Numbered from the stretch's first letter, positions 15,167 through 22,708 are shown. The stretch is DNA of 36,823 nucleotides from Candidatus Bathyarchaeota archaeon (GCA_903901015.1 CAIUPH010000109.1:1-36823); one strand, 5' to 3'. Translations and numbers: made by a program. Notes: generated by a model from the letters alone, not told the origin.

Positions 15167-16600
15167 ATGACTGATATGGCAGAAAAGAAAAAAGGCGGAT
15201 TAAAAGAACTTAGCCCCATCACCATTTACAAGAGCTTGCCAAAAATTAACTGCAAAGAATGCGGCGTAGACAACTGCATGGCATTTGCCACAAAAATTGT
15301 CAACCGCGAAATCGAACTGGACATGTGCAAACCGCTCCTGAAACCAGAAAACGCCAAATCATACGCAGTTCTCAAAGACATACTAAAACCAGCAGTTAAA
15401 GAAATCATCGTCGGCGTCGGCGACAAAGCCAAGAAAATCGGCGGCAAACTAGTCATGTACCGCCACGAATTCACATACAAGAACCCGACAGCCATCGCAA
15501 TCGACGTAACTGACGAAATGTCTGAGAGCGAAATTGTCTCACGCGTCCAGAAAACCAGTAACTTTACTTTCGAATACATCGGCAACACCCTCAAACTCGA
15601 CATGATAGCTGTAAGGTGCACTTCTGGCGACGCTGACAAATTCAAGGCAGTCGTCAAGAAAGTTTCAGAAACCACAACCTTACCCATGATACTATGCACT
15701 CTGAGCCCAGCTATAGCTGAAGCAGGTTTAATGGCAGCTCCAAAAGCACGACCACTCCTCTACGCGGCAAACTCAAGCAACTGGAAAGACATGGCGGAAC
15801 TCGCCCTAATGTACAATTGTCCACTGGTTGCTTCCGCACCAAACGACCTTACCACACTGGTTTCCTTAGCAAAGACCCTGATGGCTTACGGCGTAACAGA
15901 CATAGTTCTGGATCCTGGCACTTTCATAAACGACGGATTACCAGACACAATCAACAACTTTACGATGCTGCGAAGAGCCGCAACTAAAGGCGGCGAAGAA
16001 CTCGCAGGCTTACCCCTTCTCGGTGTACCGATGGTTGCTTGGGTAGACAAGGGCGACACAGCAGACGACCTAATCAAATGGCGCGAAGCATACGTAGCTT
16101 CAATGCTCGTAGTCCGATACGCAGATGTCCTAATCATGCACGGCAACGACGGATGGTCCCTACTCCCAACCGCAGTGCTAAGACAAAACATTTACACTGA
16201 CCCACGCAAACCAGTCGCAGTCGCACCTGGCCTGAAAATCTACGGTACCCCCGATGAAAACTCACCAGTGCTCTTCACATCAAACTTCGCCTTAACCTAC
16301 TACACAGTCGCCTCAGACATCGAAAGCAACAAACTCAACGCCTACCTAATCGTCGTCGAAACAGAAGGCTCAGCAATCGACAGCGGAGTCGCAGGACGCA
16401 AACTAACAGCCGAACGAGTAGCAGACGCAATCAAAGCATCAGGCATCGAACAGAAAGTTAAACACCGCAAACTCATCATCCCAGGCAAAGCCTCACGCAT
16501 CAGCGGCGAAATCGAAGAACTCAGCGGCTGGAAAGTCCAAGTTGGACCACGCGACAGCAGCGAGATACCTAAGTATCTCATAGAGAAATGGCAACCATAA
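15167..16600 (+). CDS. cdhE: CODH/ACS complex gamma subunit, corrinoid protein large subunit
   Basis: CdhE binds the [4Fe-4S] cluster and the cobamide of the corrinoid/iron-sulfur protein and receives the methyl group from methyl-H4MPT. The N-terminal cluster motif is Cys-x2-Cys-x4-Cys-x16-Cys (Cys29, 32, 37 and 54). The middle is a TIM barrel with Ile-Ala-Ile-Asp-Val-Thr-Asp, and the last about 110 residues form the cobamide-binding Rossmann domain. Length (477) is normal. Start choice is uncertain: GGAG at 15161-15164 is only 2 bases from ATG 15167 but 11 bases from ATG 15176. The last 83 bases are repeated 850 bp downstream beyond a toxin-antitoxin pair (see the repeat entries). The gene itself is intact. 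Confidence 0.97.
   Translation: MTDMAEKKKGGLKELSPITIYKSLPKINCKECGVDNCMAFATKIVNREIELDMCKPLLKPENAKSYAVLKDILKPAVKEIIVGVGDKAKKIGGKLVMYRHEFTYKNPTAIAIDVTDEMSESEIVSRVQKTSNFTFEYIGNTLKLDMIAVRCTSGDADKFKAVVKKVSETTTLPMILCTLSPAIAEAGLMAAPKARPLLYAANSSNWKDMAELALMYNCPLVASAPNDLTTLVSLAKTLMAYGVTDIVLDPGTFINDGLPDTINNFTMLRRAATKGGEELAGLPLLGVPMVAWVDKGDTADDLIKWREAYVASMLVVRYADVLIMHGNDGWSLLPTAVLRQNIYTDPRKPVAVAPGLKIYGTPDENSPVLFTSNFALTYYTVASDIESNKLNAYLIVVETEGSAIDSGVAGRKLTAERVADAIKASGIEQKVKHRKLIIPGKASRISGEIEELSGWKVQVGPRDSSEIPKYLIEKWQP
16518..16600 (+). repeat. cdhE 3'-end repeat, copy 1 (inside the gene)
   Basis: The final 83 bases of cdhE are repeated at 17368-17450 with 81 identities; the two changes are A to G at 16539/17389 and 16594/17444. 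Weaker similarity goes on for about 15 bases past the stop. The repeat contains a perfect dyad, GAGATAC-CTAA-GTATCTC, at 16562-16579, coding for part of the CdhE tail. Confidence 0.95.
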
Positions 16601-16610
16601 GCCATCCACT

Positions 16611-16640
16611 CTTCTTTATTTTTAAATTTTTTTAATTAAT
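16611..16640 (+). terminator. T-rich terminator after cdhE
   Basis: Runs of T (CTTCTTTATTTTTAAATTTT and further T) start 11 bases after the cdhE stop. Archaeal RNA polymerase stops at such tracts without needing a hairpin. The second repeat copy is also followed by a T-rich tract at about 17461-17490. Confidence 0.5.
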
Positions 16641-16749
16641 CTTTTATTTTCTTGTTAACATAAACTTTTATTCGATATACCGTATTTTTCACAAGAGTTT
16701 TAAGTGCAGGTTGAGTGTACTCCAATAACAAAGGTATTTGGTGGTTTGC

Positions 16750-16977
16750 ATGGAAGAGTTGCTTGATAGAATAACTGTTGATTCTGATGTTCTCGTGGGA
16801 AAGCCCGTTATAAAAGGGACCCGGGTGCCAGTGTACCTTATAGTGGGGCTCGTAGCAAATGGAACCTCAACTAAGGAGATACTCAAAGAATACCCGCGGC
16901 TAAAAGAAGAAGACATCAAAGCAGCGCTTCTTTATGCTTCTAAACTTGTAGAAAGCGAAGTTACAGTCACACTCTAA
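16750..16977 (+). CDS. DUF433 antitoxin-like protein
   Basis: A 75-residue protein of the DUF433 (PF04255) family, small HTH proteins that serve as antitoxins. The family signature is clear: Arg-Ile-Thr-Val-Asp-Ser-Asp-Val-Leu-Val-Gly-Lys-Pro-Val-Ile-Lys-Gly-Thr-Arg-Val-Pro-Val. The HTH helix region Thr-Ser-Thr-Lys-Glu-Ile-Leu-Lys-Glu-Tyr-Pro-x-Leu-x3-Asp-Ile comes next. I chose ATG 16750 because GGTGG lies 5 bases before it; a TTG at 16738 would add four residues. It is 17 bp before a DUF5615 gene, the usual partner, and the pair is framed by the cdhE repeats. Confidence 0.92.
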   Translation: MEELLDRITVDSDVLVGKPVIKGTRVPVYLIVGLVANGTSTKEILKEYPRLKEEDIKAALLYASKLVESEVTVTL

Positions 16978-16994
16978 AAGAAGACAAAAGCAAA

Positions 16995-17354
16995 TTGACT
17001 CAGACAATTATAGTGGACGAAAATATCCCCGAAAGCGTAGCTAAATATCTAGATGCAAGGGGCTTCAAGACCCTGCGTATATCTGATGATTTTCTGAAAA
17101 GCGCTAAAGACTCGGTCATAGCCAAATATGCCGCTGAAAAGGGGTTGCAGATTTTAACATTGGATTCTGACTTTGCTCAGTTATACCATAACATCTTCAG
17201 AGGCAGAATCACTGTTTTGCTCGTAAAAGCAAATCCAACGAACGCTGAAAACATCATTGGAATCCTTGATGTTGCTCTGGAGAAAATAAGAAAAACTGAA
17301 ACTCAAAATAAACTTCTCATTATCTCAAAAAAGAGAATCAGAATAATCTCTTAA
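16995..17354 (+). CDS. DUF5615 PIN-like toxin
   Basis: A 119-residue protein of the DUF5615 PIN-like family, predicted ribonuclease toxins paired with DUF433. PIN-type acidic residues are visible: Ile-Val-Asp-Glu-Asn-Ile-Pro at about 6-11, Lys-Asp-Ser-Val-Ile near 43, and Leu-Thr-Leu-Asp-Ser-Asp-Phe near 60. The start is TTG 16995, 17 bases after the antitoxin stop. Base composition is more AT-rich than the cdh genes. It probably cuts RNA unless held by the antitoxin; that is family knowledge, and activity here is untested. The last about 20 residues are a basic tail (Lys-Lys-Arg-Ile-Arg-Ile). Confidence 0.9.
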   Translation: MTQTIIVDENIPESVAKYLDARGFKTLRISDDFLKSAKDSVIAKYAAEKGLQILTLDSDFAQLYHNIFRGRITVLLVKANPTNAENIIGILDVALEKIRKTETQNKLLIISKKRIRIIS

Positions 17355-17367
17355 TTCAACTGGTCAT

Positions 17368-17450
17368 AACTCAGCGGCTGGAAAGTCCGAGTTGGACCAC
17401 GCGACAGCAGCGAGATACCTAAGTATCTCATAGAGAAATGGCAGCCATAA
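17368..17450 (+). repeat. cdhE 3'-end repeat, copy 2 (detached)
   Basis: A displaced copy of the last 83 bases of cdhE, 850 bp downstream of copy 1, with 81 identities. In the cdhE frame one difference is Gln to Arg and the other is silent; the stop codon is kept. The dyad GAGATAC-CTAA-GTATCTC is preserved at 17412-17429. It has no start and no upstream part of the gene, so it is not translated as cdhE. Confidence 0.95.
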
Positions 17451-17544
17451 GTCATTCCCTCTTCTAATTTTATTTTTTGTTATTTTTTAACGTAAAGTAA
17501 TTCTTTTATAATTCATTCAGGTTTCTAGAAACTGGTGATTTTTG

Positions 17545-17943
17545 GTGGACCATACAATTGTACATTTTGAAATTCCAGCAAGCGATATTGAAAAAATTAA
17601 AAAATTCTATATGGATTTGTTCGGCTGGACCATGAATAAGTATCCTGGACCAACCGTCTATTATCTTGTGGGAACGGTTCCGGTGGATGAGAAAACCATG
17701 ATGCCTATTCGGTCGGGGGTTAACGGCGGCTTATTCGAGCGCAAGGACGCTGCAATGCCTGAGATGGCTAAGCCGACAAACTACATTTCTGTGGAGTCTG
17801 TTGAGGAATACAGCAAGAAAGTCGAGGCGTTGGGCGGCAAGATTGTGGTGCCGAAGATGGAGATTCCGGGTTTGGGCTGGTGGGCGCTGGCGCTGGATCC
17901 TGAAGGCAACCATTTCGGCTTGCTGGAATACATGAAAAAATAA
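17545..17943 (+). CDS. VOC-family (glyoxalase-like) protein
   Basis: A 132-residue protein of the vicinal oxygen chelate fold. Two half-domain signatures are visible: Val-His-Phe-Glu-Ile-Pro-Ala-Ser-Asp with Lys-Phe-Tyr-Met-Asp-Leu-Phe-Gly-Trp (about residues 7-30), and Leu-Asp-Pro-Glu-Gly-Asn-x-Phe-Gly-Leu-Leu-Glu-Tyr at the C-terminus. Likely metal ligands are His7 or nearby and the C-terminal Glu. Members of this subgroup are common in many prokaryotes and the substrate is usually unknown. I chose GTG 17545 with GGTGA at 17534-17538 upstream; TTG 17542 is the alternative. It lies just past the second cdhE repeat. Confidence 0.9.
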   Translation: MDHTIVHFEIPASDIEKIKKFYMDLFGWTMNKYPGPTVYYLVGTVPVDEKTMMPIRSGVNGGLFERKDAAMPEMAKPTNYISVESVEEYSKKVEALGGKIVVPKMEIPGLGWWALALDPEGNHFGLLEYMKK

Positions 17944-17948
17944 AAATT

Positions 17949-19301
17949 TTAGTTGGAGCTCTTTTTGCTCCTTCTAAAATAAGCCAATATGCCTACAGCC
18001 GCAACAGCCACGGCCACCGCTATAGCGGCTAACGTCACTGCTGCAAAGGGCTCAGTCTCTTTCACTATTGTAAAGTATATTGTATCTGAGGCTCCGGTAT
18101 TGCCGAATTCATCAGTTGCATAGACAGTAACGTTATGTTGACCAACAGGCAGCCCTGCTAACGCGAGGTTCCCCGTGAGGGTCGCGTTTGCTTGTCCATC
18201 CAGGCAGTACTGCATCGAGGCAACTGGTTTATTCACCGTGAAAACCAGCGTATCTTTTCCGGTGAAGCTGCTGTTTTGTGCGGAAACCAAACTGACGTCG
18301 GGCGGAACTGTGCCGTAACCAAAGGGTGTATACTCCAAATTCAAATCTGCAGTTTTGAACACGTACCTGCCGCCGATTGCATACAGTTTATCATCTACAA
18401 CGGCTAACCCAAAGTCCGCATGCGGCATCGGGATTCTCTGGGCTAAGCTCCACTTGTCTGTGGCGGGGTCATATGCGCAGCAGGCGCTTGAACCGAAAAC
18501 GTAGATTCTTTGAGGCGCCCATTTACCTGTCGTAACCACTGCAGCGTCCGGCAGCTGATCGGGCAAACCGTCAGGGGGGCTTGCTCTAAGGCTCCAGCTG
18601 TCAGTTTTCGTGTCATAAACCTCCGTCAGTATCCTCATGCCTAATGTCTGATCGAAGAAGCCAACAACTCCTATCCAGTAAACCTTGTCTCCAACAGCAG
18701 CTGAGGCTGCGTAGATTGCTGCACTGTTAAACCCGCCGGCGATGTTTGGAACTGGAGCTTTCACGGTCCAGTTGTCAGATACTGGGTCATATGCATAGTT
18801 GAGGGTTTGGTCGGGGTCGCCGCCCATCACATAGATTTTGCCGTCTGCAGCACTCACTTCAACGTTTGACCGCGCCGTGGGCATCGGGGCTTTAGTTTCC
18901 CATGTGTCTGTTGCAGGGTCATAGACTTCGTTTGTTGTGCCGCCGCCGATGCAGTAGATTTTGCCTTCGTAGGCTACTATGCCAAACTGGGCGCGGGCAG
19001 TGGGCATAGGCGCTTTCGTTGTCCAGTTATTGCTGGCTGGATTGTACATTTCGTTGGTGACAACGGCAACGCTGTCTCCATCCCAGCCTCCGATTGCATA
19101 GATTTTTCCGTTTACAGCGGCAGCTCTCAGGCCGCTTCGCGGCGTAGGTAACGGCGTCATCTCTGTCCAAGAGTTTTCGGTTACAGGCGGGGACGAACTT
19201 GGCTGCTCGGATGTGGCTGTAATAGGGGTAACTAATATGCTTGGGATTACTGACAAGAGAAGAATTAACAGTATACCATTTGCTCTGTACATCTTTTTCA
19301 C
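17949..19301 (-). CDS. Surface-anchored Kelch-repeat protein (1)
   Basis: A 450-residue exported protein. Residues 1-29 are a signal peptide (Lys-Lys, then a Leu/Ile core and Ala-Thr-Ser). Residues about 45-330 hold about six Kelch blades, each with Asp/Asn-Gly-Lys-Ile-Tyr-x-Ile/Met-Gly-Gly, Tyr-Asp-Pro-Ala-x-Asp-x-Trp and Ala-Pro-Met-Pro-Thr-Ala-Arg. After that comes an Ig-like domain with Val-x-Val-Tyr-Ala-Thr-Asp-Glu-Phe-Gly-Asn (about 335-415). A hydrophobic helix near 420-440 with a basic tail anchors it in the membrane. The Kelch propeller probably binds a sugar or protein outside the cell. The start is GTG 19301 or ATG 19292; GGTGA overlapping the first supports the second. A paralog is divergent across a shared control region. 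Confidence 0.88.
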   Translation of the reverse strand: MKKMYRANGILLILLLSVIPSILVTPITATSEQPSSSPPVTENSWTEMTPLPTPRSGLRAAAVNGKIYAIGGWDGDSVAVVTNEMYNPASNNWTTKAPMPTARAQFGIVAYEGKIYCIGGGTTNEVYDPATDTWETKAPMPTARSNVEVSAADGKIYVMGGDPDQTLNYAYDPVSDNWTVKAPVPNIAGGFNSAAIYAASAAVGDKVYWIGVVGFFDQTLGMRILTEVYDTKTDSWSLRASPPDGLPDQLPDAAVVTTGKWAPQRIYVFGSSACCAYDPATDKWSLAQRIPMPHADFGLAVVDDKLYAIGGRYVFKTADLNLEYTPFGYGTVPPDVSLVSAQNSSFTGKDTLVFTVNKPVASMQYCLDGQANATLTGNLALAGLPVGQHNVTVYATDEFGNTGASDTIYFTIVKETEPFAAVTLAAIAVAVAVAAVGILAYFRRSKKSSN

Positions 19302-19350
19302 CGCTACTATTGTGGGTGAGGTGCGTTTTAGTTCTATTCAAGGAACAAAG

Positions 19351-19368
19351 TGTTCCAGATCTGGAACA
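19351..19368. promoter_or_regulatory. 18-bp perfect palindrome between the Kelch genes
   Basis: TGTTCCAGATCTGGAACA is a perfect palindrome with no spacer, 50 bp before the start of the leftward Kelch gene. A GGAAC half-site occurs again at 19342-19346. It is suited to binding a homodimeric regulator that could act on both divergent genes. The regulator is unknown. Confidence 0.65.
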
Positions 19369-19472
19369 GTGGCCCTTTTTGTACTATTGCAAACTAAAAG
19401 TAGTAGGCTCAAGGACCCAAAAGTTGTCTTAAACAAAAGATGGGGGAAATATCTATCAACGGCGGCGATTTA

Positions 19473-19488
19473 GTCAAGGTTTCTTGAC
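19473..19488. promoter_or_regulatory. Inverted repeat upstream of Kelch gene 2
   Basis: GTCAAG-GTTT-CTTGAC is a perfect 6-bp inverted repeat with a 4-base spacer. It is directly followed by a TATA-like TTTTATAATTTA at 19497-19508, so it lies where a promoter-proximal regulator would bind. The Shine-Dalgarno AAGGAAGG is at 19517-19524. Confidence 0.5.
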
Positions 19489-19531
19489 GAAAAAGCTTTT
19501 ATAATTTAGCTTTTTTAAGGAAGGTTGGCGA

Positions 19532-20911
19532 GTGAAAATGAAACTGAGAGAAATGGTTTCTGTTTTTTGGCTGTTTTTTGTTTTGTTAGTGTCATGCGTC
19601 ATTGTATCTGAGACTGTTTCTGCGGTTAGTGAAGGTGGTTGGGGGACGAAGGCTCCGTTGCCTCAAGTGATTCTGGGGAAAGGTGGAGCTATTGTTGTGG
19701 ATGGAAAAATCTACGTTGTCGGCGGCTCGGCAACTTATATGTATGATCCGGCATCTAACGTTTGGACTGCTAAGGCACCTATGCCGACGCCGCGGTTCTA
19801 TTTTGGTATTGCTGCATACAAAAACAAGATATACACTATAGGCGGATCTGCTTGGGTCAACGGAACCGAAAAATCTTATTCGGTTAACGAGGTTTATGAC
19901 CCTGCTAGTGATACTTGGCAGACTAAGCAGCCAGTGTCTACTAGCAGATATGATTTGGCCGCCGGCGTTGTTAACGGCAAAATTTATCTAATCGGCGGGT
20001 CAACCGGCATTATTCAAAATCCGGGGACGCCACCCAATATGGGAACTGTTTACATGAATGAAGTTTACGATGTTGCAAACGATTCTTGGACCGCCAAAGC
20101 GCCGGATCCTTTAGCTGTTCAGGGTTCTTCGTCGGCTGTTTGTGACGGCAAAATCTACATATTGGGACAATTTTCCACAGAAATCTATGACCCTGCAAAC
20201 GATACGTGGACTCGGGGTGCCGCTAATCCGGGTCAAGTAGTCTATTCGGCTGCTGCGGCTACAACGGGTATTGATGCGCCCAAACAAATCTGTGTTTTCG
20301 GAGGAGCAACATATGAAATGGGTCTGAAGGGAAGCAGTTTAACTCAGGTGTACTTTCCCCAGAATAACTCTTGGTCCTATGGAGCCTCTATGCCTACGGC
20401 TCGGGAATATCTCACAGCCGCCGATGTAAATGACACGATATACGTCATCGGCGGCTCTAAGGGGCTGTCGCTTCCTGCTGTGACGAGTAATGAGGTTTAT
20501 TGGCCGATTGGATACGGGACCCCAGATCCGTCTTATGTGCCTGAAACTTTTCAGCCTGCGGTTTCGCTTCTTTCTCCTAATGCAGCATACAATGTTTCAA
20601 ATGTTCCTTTGATGTTTACTGCGGATAAGGCGCTTGATTGGGCGGGTTACAGCTTAGATGGCGCCAAAAACATAACGGTAACCGGCAACAGTACCATAAC
20701 TAACCTGTTTGATGGCCGGCATAATGTTACTGTTTACGCGAATGACACGGATGGAAACATGGTTTCGTCACAGACAGCTGTTTTCAACGTTACTCTGCCG
20801 CCTGCGCCTTTTCCAACGGCGCCTGTGGCAGCGGTTTTAATTGCATCTGTTGCTATCGCCTGCATGGGAGCAGCAGTCTACTATAGAAAAAAGAAGCCCG
20901 CGATTGTTTAG
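19532..20911 (+). CDS. Surface-anchored Kelch-repeat protein (2)
   Basis: A 459-residue paralog of the divergent Kelch protein, with the same plan. It has a signal peptide (about residues 1-33, ending Val-Ser-Ala) and about six Kelch blades (about 40-330) with Gly-Lys-Ile-Tyr-x-Ile-Gly-Gly and Tyr-Asp-Pro-Ala-Ser-Asp-Thr-Trp. An Ig-like domain with Val-Tyr-Ala-Asn-Asp-Thr-Asp-Gly-Asn follows, then Pro-Phe-Pro-Thr, a helix and the basic tail Tyr-Tyr-Arg-Lys-Lys-Lys. Many Asn-x-Ser/Thr sites fit archaeal N-glycosylation on the outside. The start is GTG 19532, with GGAAGG ending 7 bases upstream; ATG 19538 would be 13 away. Ligand unknown. Confidence 0.88.
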   Translation: MKMKLREMVSVFWLFFVLLVSCVIVSETVSAVSEGGWGTKAPLPQVILGKGGAIVVDGKIYVVGGSATYMYDPASNVWTAKAPMPTPRFYFGIAAYKNKIYTIGGSAWVNGTEKSYSVNEVYDPASDTWQTKQPVSTSRYDLAAGVVNGKIYLIGGSTGIIQNPGTPPNMGTVYMNEVYDVANDSWTAKAPDPLAVQGSSSAVCDGKIYILGQFSTEIYDPANDTWTRGAANPGQVVYSAAAATTGIDAPKQICVFGGATYEMGLKGSSLTQVYFPQNNSWSYGASMPTAREYLTAADVNDTIYVIGGSKGLSLPAVTSNEVYWPIGYGTPDPSYVPETFQPAVSLLSPNAAYNVSNVPLMFTADKALDWAGYSLDGAKNITVTGNSTITNLFDGRHNVTVYANDTDGNMVSSQTAVFNVTLPPAPFPTAPVAAVLIASVAIACMGAAVYYRKKKPAIV

Positions 20912-21127
20912 TCATCTGATTTGAACCCTCGCCTCTTATCTGTTTGTGGCTGTTTGCACAACCAACCTGCAATGTTAGGGAAGTCCAGAAAGCAAAATGC
21001 AATGTGCTGGGCGGTGTGTTGGTTGTTGTTGTATATAGGGGCTTTTTGCCAACAACTACTATAGAAAAAACCATAATGTCGCCGTAAGGTATTCGTCCAA
21101 TTACCCGTTGCCTTAAAACTGTTTAGT

Positions 21128-21150
21128 GTTAAAAATACCGTGGTTTTAAC
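21128..21150. promoter_or_regulatory. Inverted repeat upstream of the purF promoter
   Basis: GTTAAAA (21128-21134) and TTTTAAC (21144-21150) are perfect inverted arms with a 9-base spacer, 20 bp before the TATA box. Position fits a binding site for a purine-responsive regulator; none is identified here. Confidence 0.45.
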
Positions 21151-21170
21151 GTAAATTTGTACTAAAAGCG

Positions 21171-21176
21171 TATAAA
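21171..21176 (+). promoter_or_regulatory. TATA box of the purF operon
   Basis: TATAAA preceded by the purine-rich ACTAAAAGCG. Transcription would begin about 25 bp on, near 21197-21200. That is after the ATG at 21193 and before the Shine-Dalgarno GGAAGGGA at 21209-21216, which helps to place the purF start at 21224. Confidence 0.6.
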
Positions 21177-21223
21177 CCCCTTCACGCAATCTATGAGCAT
21201 TTACTGCTGGAAGGGACTGAAAA

Positions 21224-22708
21224 ATAGGCTGCGGTATCTTTGGGGCAATAAATTACGATAAACAACCAGTTTTCCCATACGTTTACTGGGGGTTACGTGC
21301 ACAAAATCATCGGGGGCACCAATCACACGGTTTCCTCACGTATGACGATAAAAAATTTTTCACCTACAAGAACCTGGATTTAGTCCCGAAAGTCAAAAGC
21401 AACGCCATCCAAGAATGGTTTGGACGCCTGCCAGGATCCATAGGTATCGGAAACGTAAGGTACACAACCTCAGGCAAATGCGACGACGTATCAATAATCG
21501 ATGGCACACAACCCGTCATTGCCGAAAGCGAAGGCGTAAAAGTTGCGCTCTCATTCAACGGCAACATCGTCAATACACTGCCGCTGAGAAAAGAAATGAA
21601 CCTAAACTTCAATGATTTTATTTACAATTGTGACTCCGACATTGTCTGCCACAAATTTCTTTTAGGACTCAAACAGGGCAAAACATTAGAGTCTGCAGCC
21701 CGAACCGTCATGGAAAGCTTAGATGGAGCATTCTCAGTAACTGGCATAACGGGAGACGGCGAATTCTTCGCTTTCAAAGACCCACATGGAATAAAACCAT
21801 TGTGCGCTGGACATGACCCCAACGCAGCAACCTTCGCGTTTTCATCAGAAACCGTTAGCCTTGACATGAACAGTTTCGTGCGCGACTTCGAATTAAACCC
21901 CGGTGAACTCGTCACCGTTTCATCCCAAGGCTTTAAACGAACCCAAATCATCCAAAAACCCCGCGAAGCCTTCTGTGCCTTCGAATACGCATATTTTGCG
22001 AGACCCGACTCAACTTTCGGCGGCGACAAATACGTTTACGAAATGCGTGAGGAATTCGGAAGAAACATCGTGAGGGAATTCCAGGAAATCGCAGAAGACG
22101 GCGACATCATCATGTCGGTTCCTGAGACAGGCGACGACTCCGCGATGGGGGTTCATGAAGAATCAGGTTTGCGTTGGGAACGCGCTTCAAGACGTCACCG
22201 CTACGTTACTGAACGCGCCTTCATTCTGCTAAATACCGAGCGGTTTTCCACGATTGATAAGAAAATTAACATTTTAGGCTCCAAAGTCGCGGGGAAACGG
22301 GTCATAATAACTGAGGACAGCATCGTTCGCGGCGACACCACAAAAATCATCATAGAGAAGCTGCGTAAGGCAGGCGCTAAAAAAGTCTATGTCTTCGTGA
22401 CTTTTCCGCGTATCATCGGACCATGCTTCTACGGCATCGACATGTCCACGTATGGGCAACTCGTTGGTTCACGCTACGACGCGGAAGGAATTGCTAAAAT
22501 CATCGGAGCAGACAAAGTGTGCTATCAATCCATCGAGGGATTAATTCGCGCCACAGGAAGAAGTGAAGACCAACTTTGTATGGCATGCATAAATGGCAAG
22601 TATCCGACGCCGTGCGCGCAGAAAATGGCTGACGTGATGAAGAAACGTTTCCAAGAGGGCTTTGAAGAGAAAAACAGAATCTACGAATCCGAAGAAGCCC
22701 AGCCGTAA
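21224..22708 (+). CDS. purF: Amidophosphoribosyltransferase, apparent ATA start
   Basis: PurF makes 5-phosphoribosylamine from PRPP and glutamine, the first step of purine synthesis. The N-terminal glutaminase (about residues 3-230) starts Cys-Gly-Ile-Phe-Gly-Ala with the catalytic Cys3. It continues with Trp-Gly-Leu-Arg-Ala-Gln-Asn-His-Arg-Gly and Ser-Phe-Asn-Gly-Asn. The PRPP site is Ile-Thr-Glu-Asp-Ser-Ile-Val-Arg-Gly-Asp-Thr-Thr near 359. Other family motifs are Pro-Cys-Phe-Tyr-Gly-Ile-Asp-Met and a C-terminal Cys-Met-Ala-Cys-x-Asn-Gly-x-Tyr-Pro-Thr. An in-frame stop is at 21218-21220, so translation must start between 21221 and the Cys codon. The only start-like codon there is ATA 21224, 7 bases after GGAAGGGA. 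The next ATG is at 21596 and would remove 124 conserved residues. Confidence 0.92.
   Translation: MGCGIFGAINYDKQPVFPYVYWGLRAQNHRGHQSHGFLTYDDKKFFTYKNLDLVPKVKSNAIQEWFGRLPGSIGIGNVRYTTSGKCDDVSIIDGTQPVIAESEGVKVALSFNGNIVNTLPLRKEMNLNFNDFIYNCDSDIVCHKFLLGLKQGKTLESAARTVMESLDGAFSVTGITGDGEFFAFKDPHGIKPLCAGHDPNAATFAFSSETVSLDMNSFVRDFELNPGELVTVSSQGFKRTQIIQKPREAFCAFEYAYFARPDSTFGGDKYVYEMREEFGRNIVREFQEIAEDGDIIMSVPETGDDSAMGVHEESGLRWERASRRHRYVTERAFILLNTERFSTIDKKINILGSKVAGKRVIITEDSIVRGDTTKIIIEKLRKAGAKKVYVFVTFPRIIGPCFYGIDMSTYGQLVGSRYDAEGIAKIIGADKVCYQSIEGLIRATGRSEDQLCMACINGKYPTPCAQKMADVMKKRFQEGFEEKNRIYESEEAQP

Larger units (their letters stand above)
20912..21223. other. Gene-free stretch before purF
   Basis: About 312 bp with no credible gene. 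It holds a distant inverted repeat, CAACCAAC at 20959-20966 and GTTGGTTG at 21018-21025. It also carries a second copy of the 15-mer CTACTATAGAAAAAA, found once in the Kelch gene tail near 20878 and once near 21057, and the purF promoter elements listed separately. The 15-mer may be a small relic of the upstream gene end or chance. Confidence 0.5.

Noticed and set aside
20959-21025. CAACCAAC / GTTGGTTG inverted arms before purF
   Set aside because: Arms are 51 bases apart and simple in sequence, with no sign of a transposable element or terminator T-run at the right place.
21193-21263. ATG 21193 as a start for purF
   Set aside because: It is in another frame, ends at a stop by 21263, and lies before the transcription start predicted from the TATA box at 21171.
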